Of a stretch of 64,000 nt of DNA, positions 1-6,997 are shown in pieces. Position 1 is the first letter of the stretch. The number at the start of each line of letters is the position of its first letter. This DNA comes from Mycolicibacterium sp. CBMA 226 (GTDB taxonomy: Bacteria > Actinomycetota > Actinomycetes > Mycobacteriales > Mycobacteriaceae): positions 124,001 to 188,000 of the forward strand of contig NZ_VTGY01000012.1 of NCBI RefSeq assembly GCF_009729075.1, given 5' to 3'. The position numbers and the translations under genes are program-made. The notes beneath the pieces were generated by a model, which saw only the letters and a list, made by a program, of their open reading frames with translations, had not been told where the DNA came from and did not search any database.

Positions 1-623
1 CACTTGCGGTCGGCGGAATGCTGTTGATGGCGGTGACTTTCGTTGCCCTGCTGATGATCCCGGTAAACTTCGACTACTGGCAGTTCGCCGTTCTGGTGTT
101 CCTCAACGGCGTCGGTGGCGGCATCTTCACCGCACCCAACGCGGCGGCCATCATGTCGAGCGTGCCGGCCGCGCAGCGCGGTGCGGCGTCGGGCGTCCGG
201 TCGACGTTCTTCAATGCCGGTAACTCGCTGTCGATCGGCATCTTCTTCTCGCTGATGATCGTGGGGCTGGCCCACACCCTGCCGTCCGCCCTGACCAGTG
301 GCCTTCAGCAGCAAGGGGTTTCGGCCGATGTCGCGCAGCAGGTGGCCGGCCTGCCGCCGGTGGGCAGCCTATTCGCGGCCTTCCTCGGCTACAACCCGAT
401 AGCCGAGCTGCTGGCCCCGTTCCACGCTCTGCAGCAGCCGGGTGTCAACGCGAGCACGCTGACCGGTCAGACGTTCTTCCCGCAGCTGATCACCGAACCC
501 TTCCACTCCGGGCTGATCGTGGTGTTCGGCGCGGCGGCGATCATGATGCTGCTCGGCGCGGTGGCGTCGATGTTCAATCCGGGCACCTATGCCACGGAAC
601 CCGGCGCCGACAACGAGGCCTGA
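1..623 (+). CDS. MFS drug-exporter-like protein, C-terminal part (cut by window edge)
   Basis: The open frame runs in from the left edge, so only about 207 C-terminal residues are present. Several hydrophobic helices are visible, and a glycine- and alanine-rich stretch (FLNGVGGGIF..., then QRGAASGVRSTFFNAG) resembles the loop-helix pattern of 14-helix DHA2 (EmrB/QacA) exporters, which pump substrates out in exchange for protons. The C-terminal tail after the last helix is short and hydrophilic. It ends about 60 bases before the palindrome that precedes the next operon, so it is probably a separate transcription unit. The substrate cannot be inferred. Confidence 0.75.
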   Translation, partial: LAVGGMLLMAVTFVALLMIPVNFDYWQFAVLVFLNGVGGGIFTAPNAAAIMSSVPAAQRGAASGVRSTFFNAGNSLSIGIFFSLMIVGLAHTLPSALTSGLQQQGVSADVAQQVAGLPPVGSLFAAFLGYNPIAELLAPFHALQQPGVNASTLTGQTFFPQLITEPFHSGLIVVFGAAAIMMLLGAVASMFNPGTYATEPGADNEA

Positions 624-683
624 TTTCCCCTACCGACTGGCCACCTAGCGCACCAACTCGTCGCTGGTCAGGACGCCGACGGC

Positions 684-711
684 AACTGTGCCATTGACAA
701 ATGGCACAGTT
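684..711. promoter_or_regulatory. Perfect 12-bp inverted repeat, likely operator of the mymA-like operon
   Basis: Left arm aactgtgccatt (684-695) and right arm aatggcacagtt (700-711) are exact reverse complements around the 4-base spacer gaca. A TTGACA hexamer, a possible -35 box, straddles the centre (694-699). The element lies just ahead of a six-gene operon that ends with a MerR regulator gene; MerR proteins bind dyads of this kind within promoters. Which regulator binds it is inference. The palindrome also argues against the GTG at 688 being the start codon of the next gene, since that codon lies inside the left arm. Confidence 0.6.
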
Positions 712-729
712 GATGGTGCCCTAGTTGGC

Positions 730-1719
730 GTGACGGAAACTGATCGGGCAACGCTGCCCGAGGTACCTGCCCGCGCAACGCTGCGCGCCGCGCTCTCGGC
801 CACGGTGACCCGTTGGACCCTGGGCAATCTCACGAGTGTCATCCCCATGAACCAACCCGGTGTCTGGTTCGGTCGCGGGCTGATCGCCAGCATCATGGAG
901 ACCTTCGGCTCGATGCCCGGCGGCACCAGGATCATCCCGGTCCACACGCCGCATATGCGCGGCGAATGGGTGCTGGGCCCGGGCGTCGAATTCGGCGACC
1001 GTGTCGGCTACTACGTCCACGGCAGCGCGTACGTGATCTGCTCGGCACGGACCCACCGCAAGCTGGTGGCCCGCCTGTCGGAGGCGACCGGGCTACCGAT
1101 GTTCGTCGTGGACTACCGCCTGGCCCCCGAACACCGATTCCCGACCGCGGCCCAGGACGTCGAAGCCGGATACCGGTGGCTGCTTTCGGAAGGCTATGCG
1201 GCCTCCGACATCGTGATGGGTGCCGATTCGGCGGGCGGTCACCTCACCTGCGACATGCTGTTGGCGCACGCCGGTGACACGGACTTCCGCCCTGCGGGCG
1301 TGGTGTTGTTCTCGCCCCTGATCGACGTGACCCTCGAGCTCGCGCTGGCGCAGGAGAAGGCGTCGTACCGCGATCCGGCGATGTCGGCGACCGCGGCCGC
1401 GCGCATGGTCGGCCTGTACACCCAAGGGCAGAATCTGGCCGATCCGCGCCTGCGGCTCGACTTCACGAAGGCGGATCTGTTGCCGCCCATGCTGATTCAG
1501 GTCGGCGGTTTCGAGATGCTGCGGGCGGATGCCCGTTACCTCGATGCCGAACTGCGCCGGGCCGGTGGCGCGAGCACGCTCGAGGTCTGGCCCGGCATGG
1601 TCCACGTCTTCCAGGCCTTGCCGCATCTGGCACCCGAAGCCGCGCCGGCACTGCGCCGTGCCGCAGCGTTCATCGCCGATGCGTACAAGCGATCCGACGA
1701 ACTCGAAGAGGTGAGCTGA
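730..1719 (+). CDS. Alpha/beta hydrolase, hormone-sensitive-lipase type (LipR-like)
   Basis: A 329-residue carboxylester hydrolase of the HSL/lipase family. The nucleophile elbow is GADSAGG, the acid lies in the VGGFEMLRADA segment and the histidine in GMVHVFQ. The oxyanion motif is HGSAY instead of the usual HGGGF, an odd substitution near the oxyanion hole. I start it at the GTG at 730 because the alternative GTG at 688 lies within a perfect palindrome; no strong ribosome site precedes either. It overlaps the next gene by one base (TGATG), so the two are probably translated together. In M. tuberculosis, lipR sits beside mymA and an SDR, and the same three families occur here in a different order. 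The substrate is unknown; ester products of the monooxygenase in this operon are a reasonable guess. Confidence 0.8.
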   Translation: MTETDRATLPEVPARATLRAALSATVTRWTLGNLTSVIPMNQPGVWFGRGLIASIMETFGSMPGGTRIIPVHTPHMRGEWVLGPGVEFGDRVGYYVHGSAYVICSARTHRKLVARLSEATGLPMFVVDYRLAPEHRFPTAAQDVEAGYRWLLSEGYAASDIVMGADSAGGHLTCDMLLAHAGDTDFRPAGVVLFSPLIDVTLELALAQEKASYRDPAMSATAAARMVGLYTQGQNLADPRLRLDFTKADLLPPMLIQVGGFEMLRADARYLDAELRRAGGASTLEVWPGMVHVFQALPHLAPEAAPALRRAAAFIADAYKRSDELEEVS

Positions 1720-2576
1720 TGCTCGGCATCGACACGGTCCTGAATGTCTTTCGCGGCGAACGTCGCTCGGACAAGGCCAAGGCGGTGGTCACCGGTGCCG
1801 GCAGCGGCATCGGCCGGTCGTTCGCGCTCGAACTCGCACGGCGCGGCGGCGAGATCATCTGCGCGGACATCAGCGTGGAGCGCGCCGAGGAGACCGTCGC
1901 GCTCATCGACCAGCTGCCGACCGGCAAGGGCCACGCCGTGCAGTGCGACGTCGCCGACCGCACCGCCATCGAGCTGCTGGCCAAGCAGGCACAGGAGATC
2001 TTCGGCGGTGCACCGACGCTGGTGATCAACAACGCCGGTGTCGGCATCGGGGGAAAACCGGTGGGCGACATCGGCTTCGAGGACTGGGACTGGGCGCTCG
2101 GCATCAACTTGTGGGGCGTGGTGTACGGCTGTGAGGTCTTCACCCCGCTCCTGCGCGAAGCCGGCAAGGGCGGCATCATCAACGTGGCCTCGGCGGCCGG
2201 GTTCGCCGCCGCGCCGTCGATGGCGGCCTACAACGTCTCGAAGGCCGGTGTGATGTCGTTGTCGGAGACCCTTGCCGCCGAACTCGACGGCACGGACATC
2301 GCCGTCACCGTGCTGTGCCCGACCTTCGTGAAAACCAACGTCTTCACCGACGGCCGCATCACCCCGGGCTCGATGAGCCTGAGCCAGCAGCTGGCCCGTT
2401 GGACCGGACTGTCGGCCGACAACGTCGCCGCCCGCACCCTGGACGCCCACGACGGCGGTCGGCTCTACGTGGTGCCGCAACTCGACGCCACCGTGATCTG
2501 GCACCTCAAGCGACACTTCCCGGCCCTCTACGTCCGCGGCGCCGGACTACTCGGGCGCGTCCTTCCCAAAGACTGA
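1719..2576 (+). CDS. Short-chain dehydrogenase/reductase (SadH/Rv3085-like)
   Basis: A 285-residue classical SDR. The Rossmann motif TGAGSGIG is near residue 25, NNAG is near residue 106, and the catalytic serine and YxxxK follow (ASAAGF..., YNVSK). The cofactor is NAD(H) or NADP(H). Length and neighbours match Rv3085 (SadH), which lies in the mymA operon of M. tuberculosis. The start codon overlaps the stop of the hydrolase. It probably oxidises an alcohol or reduces a ketone in the pathway of the flavin monooxygenase two genes downstream. The C-terminus after residue 255 is basic and aromatic (WHLKRHFP), perhaps membrane-associating. Confidence 0.85.
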   Translation: MLGIDTVLNVFRGERRSDKAKAVVTGAGSGIGRSFALELARRGGEIICADISVERAEETVALIDQLPTGKGHAVQCDVADRTAIELLAKQAQEIFGGAPTLVINNAGVGIGGKPVGDIGFEDWDWALGINLWGVVYGCEVFTPLLREAGKGGIINVASAAGFAAAPSMAAYNVSKAGVMSLSETLAAELDGTDIAVTVLCPTFVKTNVFTDGRITPGSMSLSQQLARWTGLSADNVAARTLDAHDGGRLYVVPQLDATVIWHLKRHFPALYVRGAGLLGRVLPKD

Positions 2577-2588
2577 AAGGAACCAATC

Positions 2589-3509
2589 ATGGCAATGGAT
2601 CTCGATGAGATGCTGCAGAAGATCAAGGACAAGCAGTGGGCCCTGGCCGACATCGACTGGGACGCCCCGGGTGCCGAGCTGATCGAGCCGGAACTGTGGG
2701 CCAAGCTCAAGCCGTTCATGACCGATCTGATGTGGATCGAGAACGTGGGCGCCCGCGGCTTCGCGGCGCTGGCCAGGAAGGCCCCGACCCCGACGCTCAA
2801 GAGCATCTACGAGCACTTCCACGCCGAAGAACAGAAGCACGCCAACGCCGAACTGGCGCTGATGCGGCGCTGGGGCATGCTCGAGAACGACGAGGTGCCG
2901 CCGCCGAGTGTCAACGTGCAGCTGGTGATCACCTGGCTCGACAAGTTCTCCGACAGCATGTCGCTGTCGATCCTCGGCACCGTCATCCCGATGCTGGAGG
3001 TCGCGCTGGACGGCGCGCTGATCAAATTCATCACCGATGAGGTCAAAGACCCGGTGGCGCAGGAGGTTTTCAAGCGCATCAACTCGGACGAGTCGCGGCA
3101 CCTCGCGGTCGACTTCGAGGTCATGGACATCCTCGGCCACGCCGATATGCGCAAGCTGGTCGTCGACTTCGTCGGCAGCTGGATGAACCCGGCGCTGGTC
3201 GTCGGCACGTTGAGCTACTTCCCCCTGCTCAACAAGATGCGCGACAACATCGTGGCCATGGGCGTCAACGAGGAGCGCCTGTACCAGGCGATGCGCCGGT
3301 TCCAAAGTGTGGGTGAGCGAAGCGCTTTCGCGCGCCGGGTGCCCATGTACCGGTTCATCTCGTGGCACGCCAAGAAGGTGATCGACCGGACCTCGAAGTA
3401 CCACTGGCTGGCCGATTCGCTGGTGGTGGTCACCGGCGCCATCCCGATGCCGCTGGTGAAGTACACGCCGACCTGGTCGGACGAACTGACCTACGAGCCG
3501 GTCGCGTAA
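2589..3509 (+). CDS. Ferritin-like diiron-fold protein
   Basis: A 306-residue, mostly helical protein with a complete set of ferritin-like metal ligands: E51 in a first helix, E81-x-x-H84 (EEQKH), E137 in a third helix, and E168-x-x-H171 (ESRH). This is the E, ExxH, E, ExxH pattern of carboxylate-bridged diiron oxidases and ferritins. The function is not known; it may be an oxygenase or aldehyde/fatty-acid-modifying enzyme acting with the SDR and monooxygenase. It could also be catalogued as a PF10118-type metal-dependent hydrolase, but the ligand spacing looks like a diiron site. The ribosome site aaagga precedes the ATG. It sits 12 bases after the SDR gene and 12 before the monooxygenase gene. 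Confidence 0.7.
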   Translation: MAMDLDEMLQKIKDKQWALADIDWDAPGAELIEPELWAKLKPFMTDLMWIENVGARGFAALARKAPTPTLKSIYEHFHAEEQKHANAELALMRRWGMLENDEVPPPSVNVQLVITWLDKFSDSMSLSILGTVIPMLEVALDGALIKFITDEVKDPVAQEVFKRINSDESRHLAVDFEVMDILGHADMRKLVVDFVGSWMNPALVVGTLSYFPLLNKMRDNIVAMGVNEERLYQAMRRFQSVGERSAFARRVPMYRFISWHAKKVIDRTSKYHWLADSLVVVTGAIPMPLVKYTPTWSDELTYEPVA

Positions 3510-3521
3510 AGGAATTCACGA

Positions 3522-5006
3522 ATGACGATTTCTGTAGCCATCATCGGTGCCGGCTTTGCCGGCATAGGCGCCGCCATCCGGCTCAAAGACCAGGGCATCA
3601 CCGACTTCGAGATCTTCGAACGCGGCACCCGCGTCGGGGGCACCTGGCGTGACAACACGTACCCCGGTGCGGCGTGCGACATTCCGTCGCGGCTGTACTC
3701 CTACAGCTTCGCGCCGAACCCGGACTGGTCGCACACCTACTCAGGCAGCGACGAGATCCTCGGGTACATCGACAACATGGTCGAATCCTCGGGCATCGCG
3801 CCGCACATCCGGTTCGGTCACAACGTGACCGGCGTGGAGTACGACGAGGTGGCGGGGGAGTGGACCTTGACCTTCGACGGTCGCGAGCCGGTGCAGGCGC
3901 GCACCGTCATCGTCGCCTCCGGTCCGTTGGCGAACTGCAGCTTCCCGAAGATTCCGGGCATCGAGACCTACGAAGGCCACAAAATCCACAGTGCCCGTTG
4001 GGATCACGACTATGACTTCACGGGCAAGAAGATCGCGGTTGTCGGGACCGGCGCCAGCGCCGTGCAGATCGTCCCGGAACTGGTCAAGGTCGCCAAGTCG
4101 GTCAAGGTGTTTCAGCGCACACCCGGCTGGGTGTTGCCGAAGCCGAACGCGTCGACCGGCGGCTGGTTGAAGCGGATCTACAAGGACGTGCCGTTCGCCG
4201 AGAAGATCGCGCGGTCGGCCTGGTTCTGGGGCCACGAGTCGGTTGCGCTGGGCGTGGTGTGGGACACCCCGCTGACCCGCGTGGTGGAGGCGCTGAGCCT
4301 GGCGAATCTGCGCCTGCAGGTGAAGGATTCATGGTTGCGTCGCCAGCTGACCCCCGACTTCTCGGCCGGCTGCAAGCGGCTGCTGATGACCAGCGACTAC
4401 TACCCGGCGCTGCAGGCCGACAACTGCAAGCTCGTCACGTGGCCAATCGCCCGGTTGTCGCCCAAGGGAATTCGGACCGTCGAAGGCATCGAGCACCAAT
4501 TCGACGCCATCGTGTTCGCCACCGGTTTCGAGGTGTCCAAGGCCGGTACCCCGTTCCCCGTCATCGGCATCGACGGCCGGGAGCTCGCCGCGGAATGGCG
4601 CCGGGGCGCGTACGCCTACCGCAGTGTCGCGGTCTCCGGCTACCCCAACCTGTATTTCACCTTCGGCCCCAACTCCGGCCCCGGCCACAGCTCCGCACTG
4701 GTGTACATGGAGGCGCAGATCGACTACATCGTCGAGGCGATCTCCAAGCTGCTGCAGTTCGGCTGGAAGTCGCTCGACGTGCGTCCCGAGGTGCAGGCCC
4801 GCTACAACGAGGACATCCAGCAGCGGCTGCAGTCCACGACGTGGAACTCGGGTTGCCAGAGCTGGTACCTGACGGAAGACGGCTTCAACGCGACGATGTT
4901 CCCCGGGTTCGCCACCCAGTACGTCAACCAGTTGAAGACGGTCAATCTGCACGACTTCAAGATCACTGCTGAACAGACCAGCGGTGCGTCCGTCCTGACC
5001 GCATAG
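3522..5006 (+). CDS. Flavin-containing Baeyer-Villiger-type monooxygenase (MymA-like)
   Basis: A 494-residue, probably cytosolic FAD/NADPH monooxygenase. An FAD Rossmann motif GAGFAG lies at 9-14, the GGTW...YPGAACD region typical of class B flavoprotein monooxygenases at 39-53, a BVMO-like fingerprint YEGxxxHxxxWD at 150-161 (Y replaces the usual F), and the NADPH Rossmann motif GTGASA at 175-180. Length and motifs match MymA (Rv3083, 495 aa), proposed to act in envelope lipid metabolism and acid tolerance. The ribosome site aaagga precedes the ATG. Together with a hydrolase, an SDR and a diiron protein it forms a plausible ketone/ester oxidation pathway. Confidence 0.85.
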   Translation: MTISVAIIGAGFAGIGAAIRLKDQGITDFEIFERGTRVGGTWRDNTYPGAACDIPSRLYSYSFAPNPDWSHTYSGSDEILGYIDNMVESSGIAPHIRFGHNVTGVEYDEVAGEWTLTFDGREPVQARTVIVASGPLANCSFPKIPGIETYEGHKIHSARWDHDYDFTGKKIAVVGTGASAVQIVPELVKVAKSVKVFQRTPGWVLPKPNASTGGWLKRIYKDVPFAEKIARSAWFWGHESVALGVVWDTPLTRVVEALSLANLRLQVKDSWLRRQLTPDFSAGCKRLLMTSDYYPALQADNCKLVTWPIARLSPKGIRTVEGIEHQFDAIVFATGFEVSKAGTPFPVIGIDGRELAAEWRRGAYAYRSVAVSGYPNLYFTFGPNSGPGHSSALVYMEAQIDYIVEAISKLLQFGWKSLDVRPEVQARYNEDIQQRLQSTTWNSGCQSWYLTEDGFNATMFPGFATQYVNQLKTVNLHDFKITAEQTSGASVLTA

Positions 5007-5015
5007 AATCCGCTG

Positions 5016-5786
5016 GTGGCTGAGTACCGGATCGACGACCTCGCGCGCGAAGCGGGGACGACAACCCGGAACGTCCGCGTCTACCAGGAGAACGGCCTGC
5101 TGCCCCGGCCTCAGCGCCGGGGCCGGGTCGCGATCTACACCGACCGGCACCTGAGCCAGTTGCAGGCGATCGTCCGGCTACTCAGCGAGGGCTTCACCGT
5201 CAAGCACATTCTGAAGTTCCTCACCGGCCTGCAGCGCGGTGAGGGGCTTGTCGAGGTGCTGGACCTGGCGGAGCTCGAGGAGCTGGTGATCTCGCCGTGG
5301 TCGAATCCCGAGGCGCAGACCATGACGCGCCAGGAGCTGGAGATGCAGCTGGGCCGGCTCGACGGCGCGACCTTGCGACGGCTGGTCTCGGGCCGGATCA
5401 TCGAGCCGACGGATGACAAGGACTCCTACCTGGTGCCCGACCGCCGGGTGATCGACGACTTCGCCAAGCTCATCTCCCGCGGCATGCCGTTGGCCGCCAT
5501 CCTGAAAACCACCACGGCGGTGGACAAGAAGCTCGACGAAGCGGCGCGTGCGATGACCCGGGCCGGGCACACCGAGGTGGTCCGGCAACGGGGGACCGGC
5601 TGGTATCCCAGCAACGACGTCGAACTTGCCTGGGCCGCCGATCTGATCGATGCCATGCGCCGTGTATCCCGCCGTTCTGCCCACGCTAGCCTTGACCGCG
5701 CGTTAGATGAAGCGGTGCGTGCCGAGCTGCGGCAGTACCAGCAGGAGGCCAAGGACAAGGGGGCTCCTGCCGAGCGGAAGGCGTGA
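5016..5786 (+). CDS. MerR-family transcriptional regulator
   Basis: A 256-residue regulator starting at a GTG nine bases after the monooxygenase stop. Residues 1-70 form the MerR winged helix-turn-helix (YRIDDLAREAGTTTRNVRVYQENGLL). The rest is helical and lacks cysteine clusters, so a metal sensor is unlikely; an organic ligand is more plausible. As the only regulator in the operon it is the natural candidate to act on the palindrome at 684-711, giving autoregulation. In M. tuberculosis the mymA operon is instead controlled by the AraC-type VirS, so this would be different wiring. Binding to the palindrome is inference. Confidence 0.8.
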   Translation: MAEYRIDDLAREAGTTTRNVRVYQENGLLPRPQRRGRVAIYTDRHLSQLQAIVRLLSEGFTVKHILKFLTGLQRGEGLVEVLDLAELEELVISPWSNPEAQTMTRQELEMQLGRLDGATLRRLVSGRIIEPTDDKDSYLVPDRRVIDDFAKLISRGMPLAAILKTTTAVDKKLDEAARAMTRAGHTEVVRQRGTGWYPSNDVELAWAADLIDAMRRVSRRSAHASLDRALDEAVRAELRQYQQEAKDKGAPAERKA

Positions 5787-5789
5787 GTC

Positions 5790-6179
5790 ATGGCTGGGGC
5801 ACACGAAGCTGGGACTGAGTCCGGCAAGCGGAAGCGACGCGGACCGAAGACGCTCGTTCAAGCAGTGTTCGCGTTGATGGACGACGTCGCTGAGCTCCGG
5901 AAGTCGTCGCAGTTCATCGCCGACAACATCGCTGCCCTGAGCGAGAGCGCGGCAGGCATCGACCGGCATGCGGAATTGATCGCCAGCCAGATCACCACCT
6001 TGACCGAGGCCGCGGCCGGCATCGACGCGTCTGCCGAGAAGATCGCCCACGGAGCCAATTCCATCGCCGCGACCCTGCCGAGTCTGCAGCGGCTCGCCGA
6101 AGTCGTGGAGCCCCTCGACAACACGGTGGCGCGGCTCGGGTGGTTCGTCGACCGGATCCCGGGCGGCAAGCGGAGCTAG
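5790..6179 (+). CDS. Small helical protein of unknown function, coupled to merR
   Basis: 129 residues, beginning three bases after the MerR stop. A basic N-terminus (KRKRRGPK near 13-20) is followed by long amphipathic helices with internal similarity (SESAAGIDRHAELIASQITTLTEAAAGIDASAEKIA). The heptad-like pattern suggests a coiled coil or a phasin-like surface helix. I see no signal peptide, membrane segment or catalytic motif. Close linkage suggests translation from the same message as the regulator. I do not recognise the family. Confidence 0.65.
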   Translation: MAGAHEAGTESGKRKRRGPKTLVQAVFALMDDVAELRKSSQFIADNIAALSESAAGIDRHAELIASQITTLTEAAAGIDASAEKIAHGANSIAATLPSLQRLAEVVEPLDNTVARLGWFVDRIPGGKRS

Positions 6180-6271
6180 TCCTCGGCGGTTAAACGAGCT
6201 AATTTCCTTGGGCGTCAAGGACATTGCCGTGCCTTCTCGCCTATTGCCGTCCGCCGGACATCGGAGGAACG

Positions 6272-6316
6272 TATATCGGTGGACCGGCGGCGCCGCTGGG
6301 GCGCTGCCCCGATATA
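6272..6316. promoter_or_regulatory. 8-bp inverted repeat in the leader of the ABM-like gene
   Basis: The arms tatatcgg (6272-6279) and ccgatata (6309-6316) are exact reverse complements enclosing 29 G/C-rich bases that can fold further. The right arm ends 13 bases before the GTG of the next gene and abuts its gagggggtgg ribosome site. It could be an operator or an RNA hairpin that controls translation. The role is unknown. Confidence 0.35.
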
Positions 6317-6329
6317 GAGGGGGTGGGTC

Positions 6330-6950
6330 GTGTACGCACGCTCTACCACTATTCACGCACAGTCCTCGGCTATCGACGCAGGAGTGGCTCACCTTCGTGA
6401 TGAAGTGCTGCCTCAACTCCAGGGGCTCGAAGGGTTTGTCGGCATGTCGTTGCTCACCGACCGCGCATCCGGTCGCTGCATCGCCACGACGGCCTGGGAG
6501 TCCGAGGAGGCGATGAACGCCCTCGCCGAACGAGTTCGTCCCATCCGCGAACAGGCGATCAAGATGTTCGACGCTGCCGCCACCGTCGATGAGTGGGAAA
6601 TCGCAGCCTTGCACCGGGATCACCAGGTCCCCGAGGGTGCGTGCGCACGGGTTACCTGGGGACATGCCGACCCCGCCAACGCCGATGCCGCCATTGACTA
6701 CTTCAAGTCGACCATCCTGCCCGACAGCCAGTCGATGGAGGGCTTCTGCAGCATGAGCCTGCTGGTCGACCGCGCCACCGGCCGCGGCGTGTCCTGCACG
6801 ACGTTCGACAGCCGGGACGCCATGGAACGCAGCCGCGGCGACGCCCAGGCGCTGAAGGAAACGCGGATGAAGGAAGCGCGCGCGAGCGAACTGGACGAGG
6901 GCGAGTTCGAGGTGGCCTTCGCGCACTTGCGCGTGCCGGAACTGGTTTAG
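6330..6950 (+). CDS. Tandem ABM-domain (dimeric alpha/beta barrel) protein
   Basis: 206 residues from a GTG preceded by a purine-rich site (gagggggtgg). Two homologous halves are visible: LEGFVGMSLLTDRASGRCIATTAWES near 35-60 and MEGFCSMSLLVDRATGRGVSCTTFDS near 137-162. Each looks like an antibiotic-biosynthesis-monooxygenase (ABM) ferredoxin-like unit, so the chain may form an intramolecular version of the usual dimeric barrel. Members of this fold include small monooxygenases and haem-degrading enzymes, but no family-specific haem ligand is evident. It stands alone, followed at once by a strong terminator hairpin. Function is unassigned. Confidence 0.65.
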   Translation: MYARSTTIHAQSSAIDAGVAHLRDEVLPQLQGLEGFVGMSLLTDRASGRCIATTAWESEEAMNALAERVRPIREQAIKMFDAAATVDEWEIAALHRDHQVPEGACARVTWGHADPANADAAIDYFKSTILPDSQSMEGFCSMSLLVDRATGRGVSCTTFDSRDAMERSRGDAQALKETRMKEARASELDEGEFEVAFAHLRVPELV

Positions 6951-6962
6951 GCGTAGGGAGCG

Positions 6963-6986
6963 GACTGAGGCCTTCGGGCCTCAGTC
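6963..6986. terminator. Bidirectional hairpin terminator with UUCG loop
   Basis: A perfect 10-bp stem gactgaggcc / ggcctcagtc closed by the very stable tetraloop ttcg. It lies between two convergent genes (ABM protein and kinase), with no long T run on either side, as is common for mycobacterial terminators. Confidence 0.75.
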
Positions 6987-6997
6987 GCGTCCTGGTG

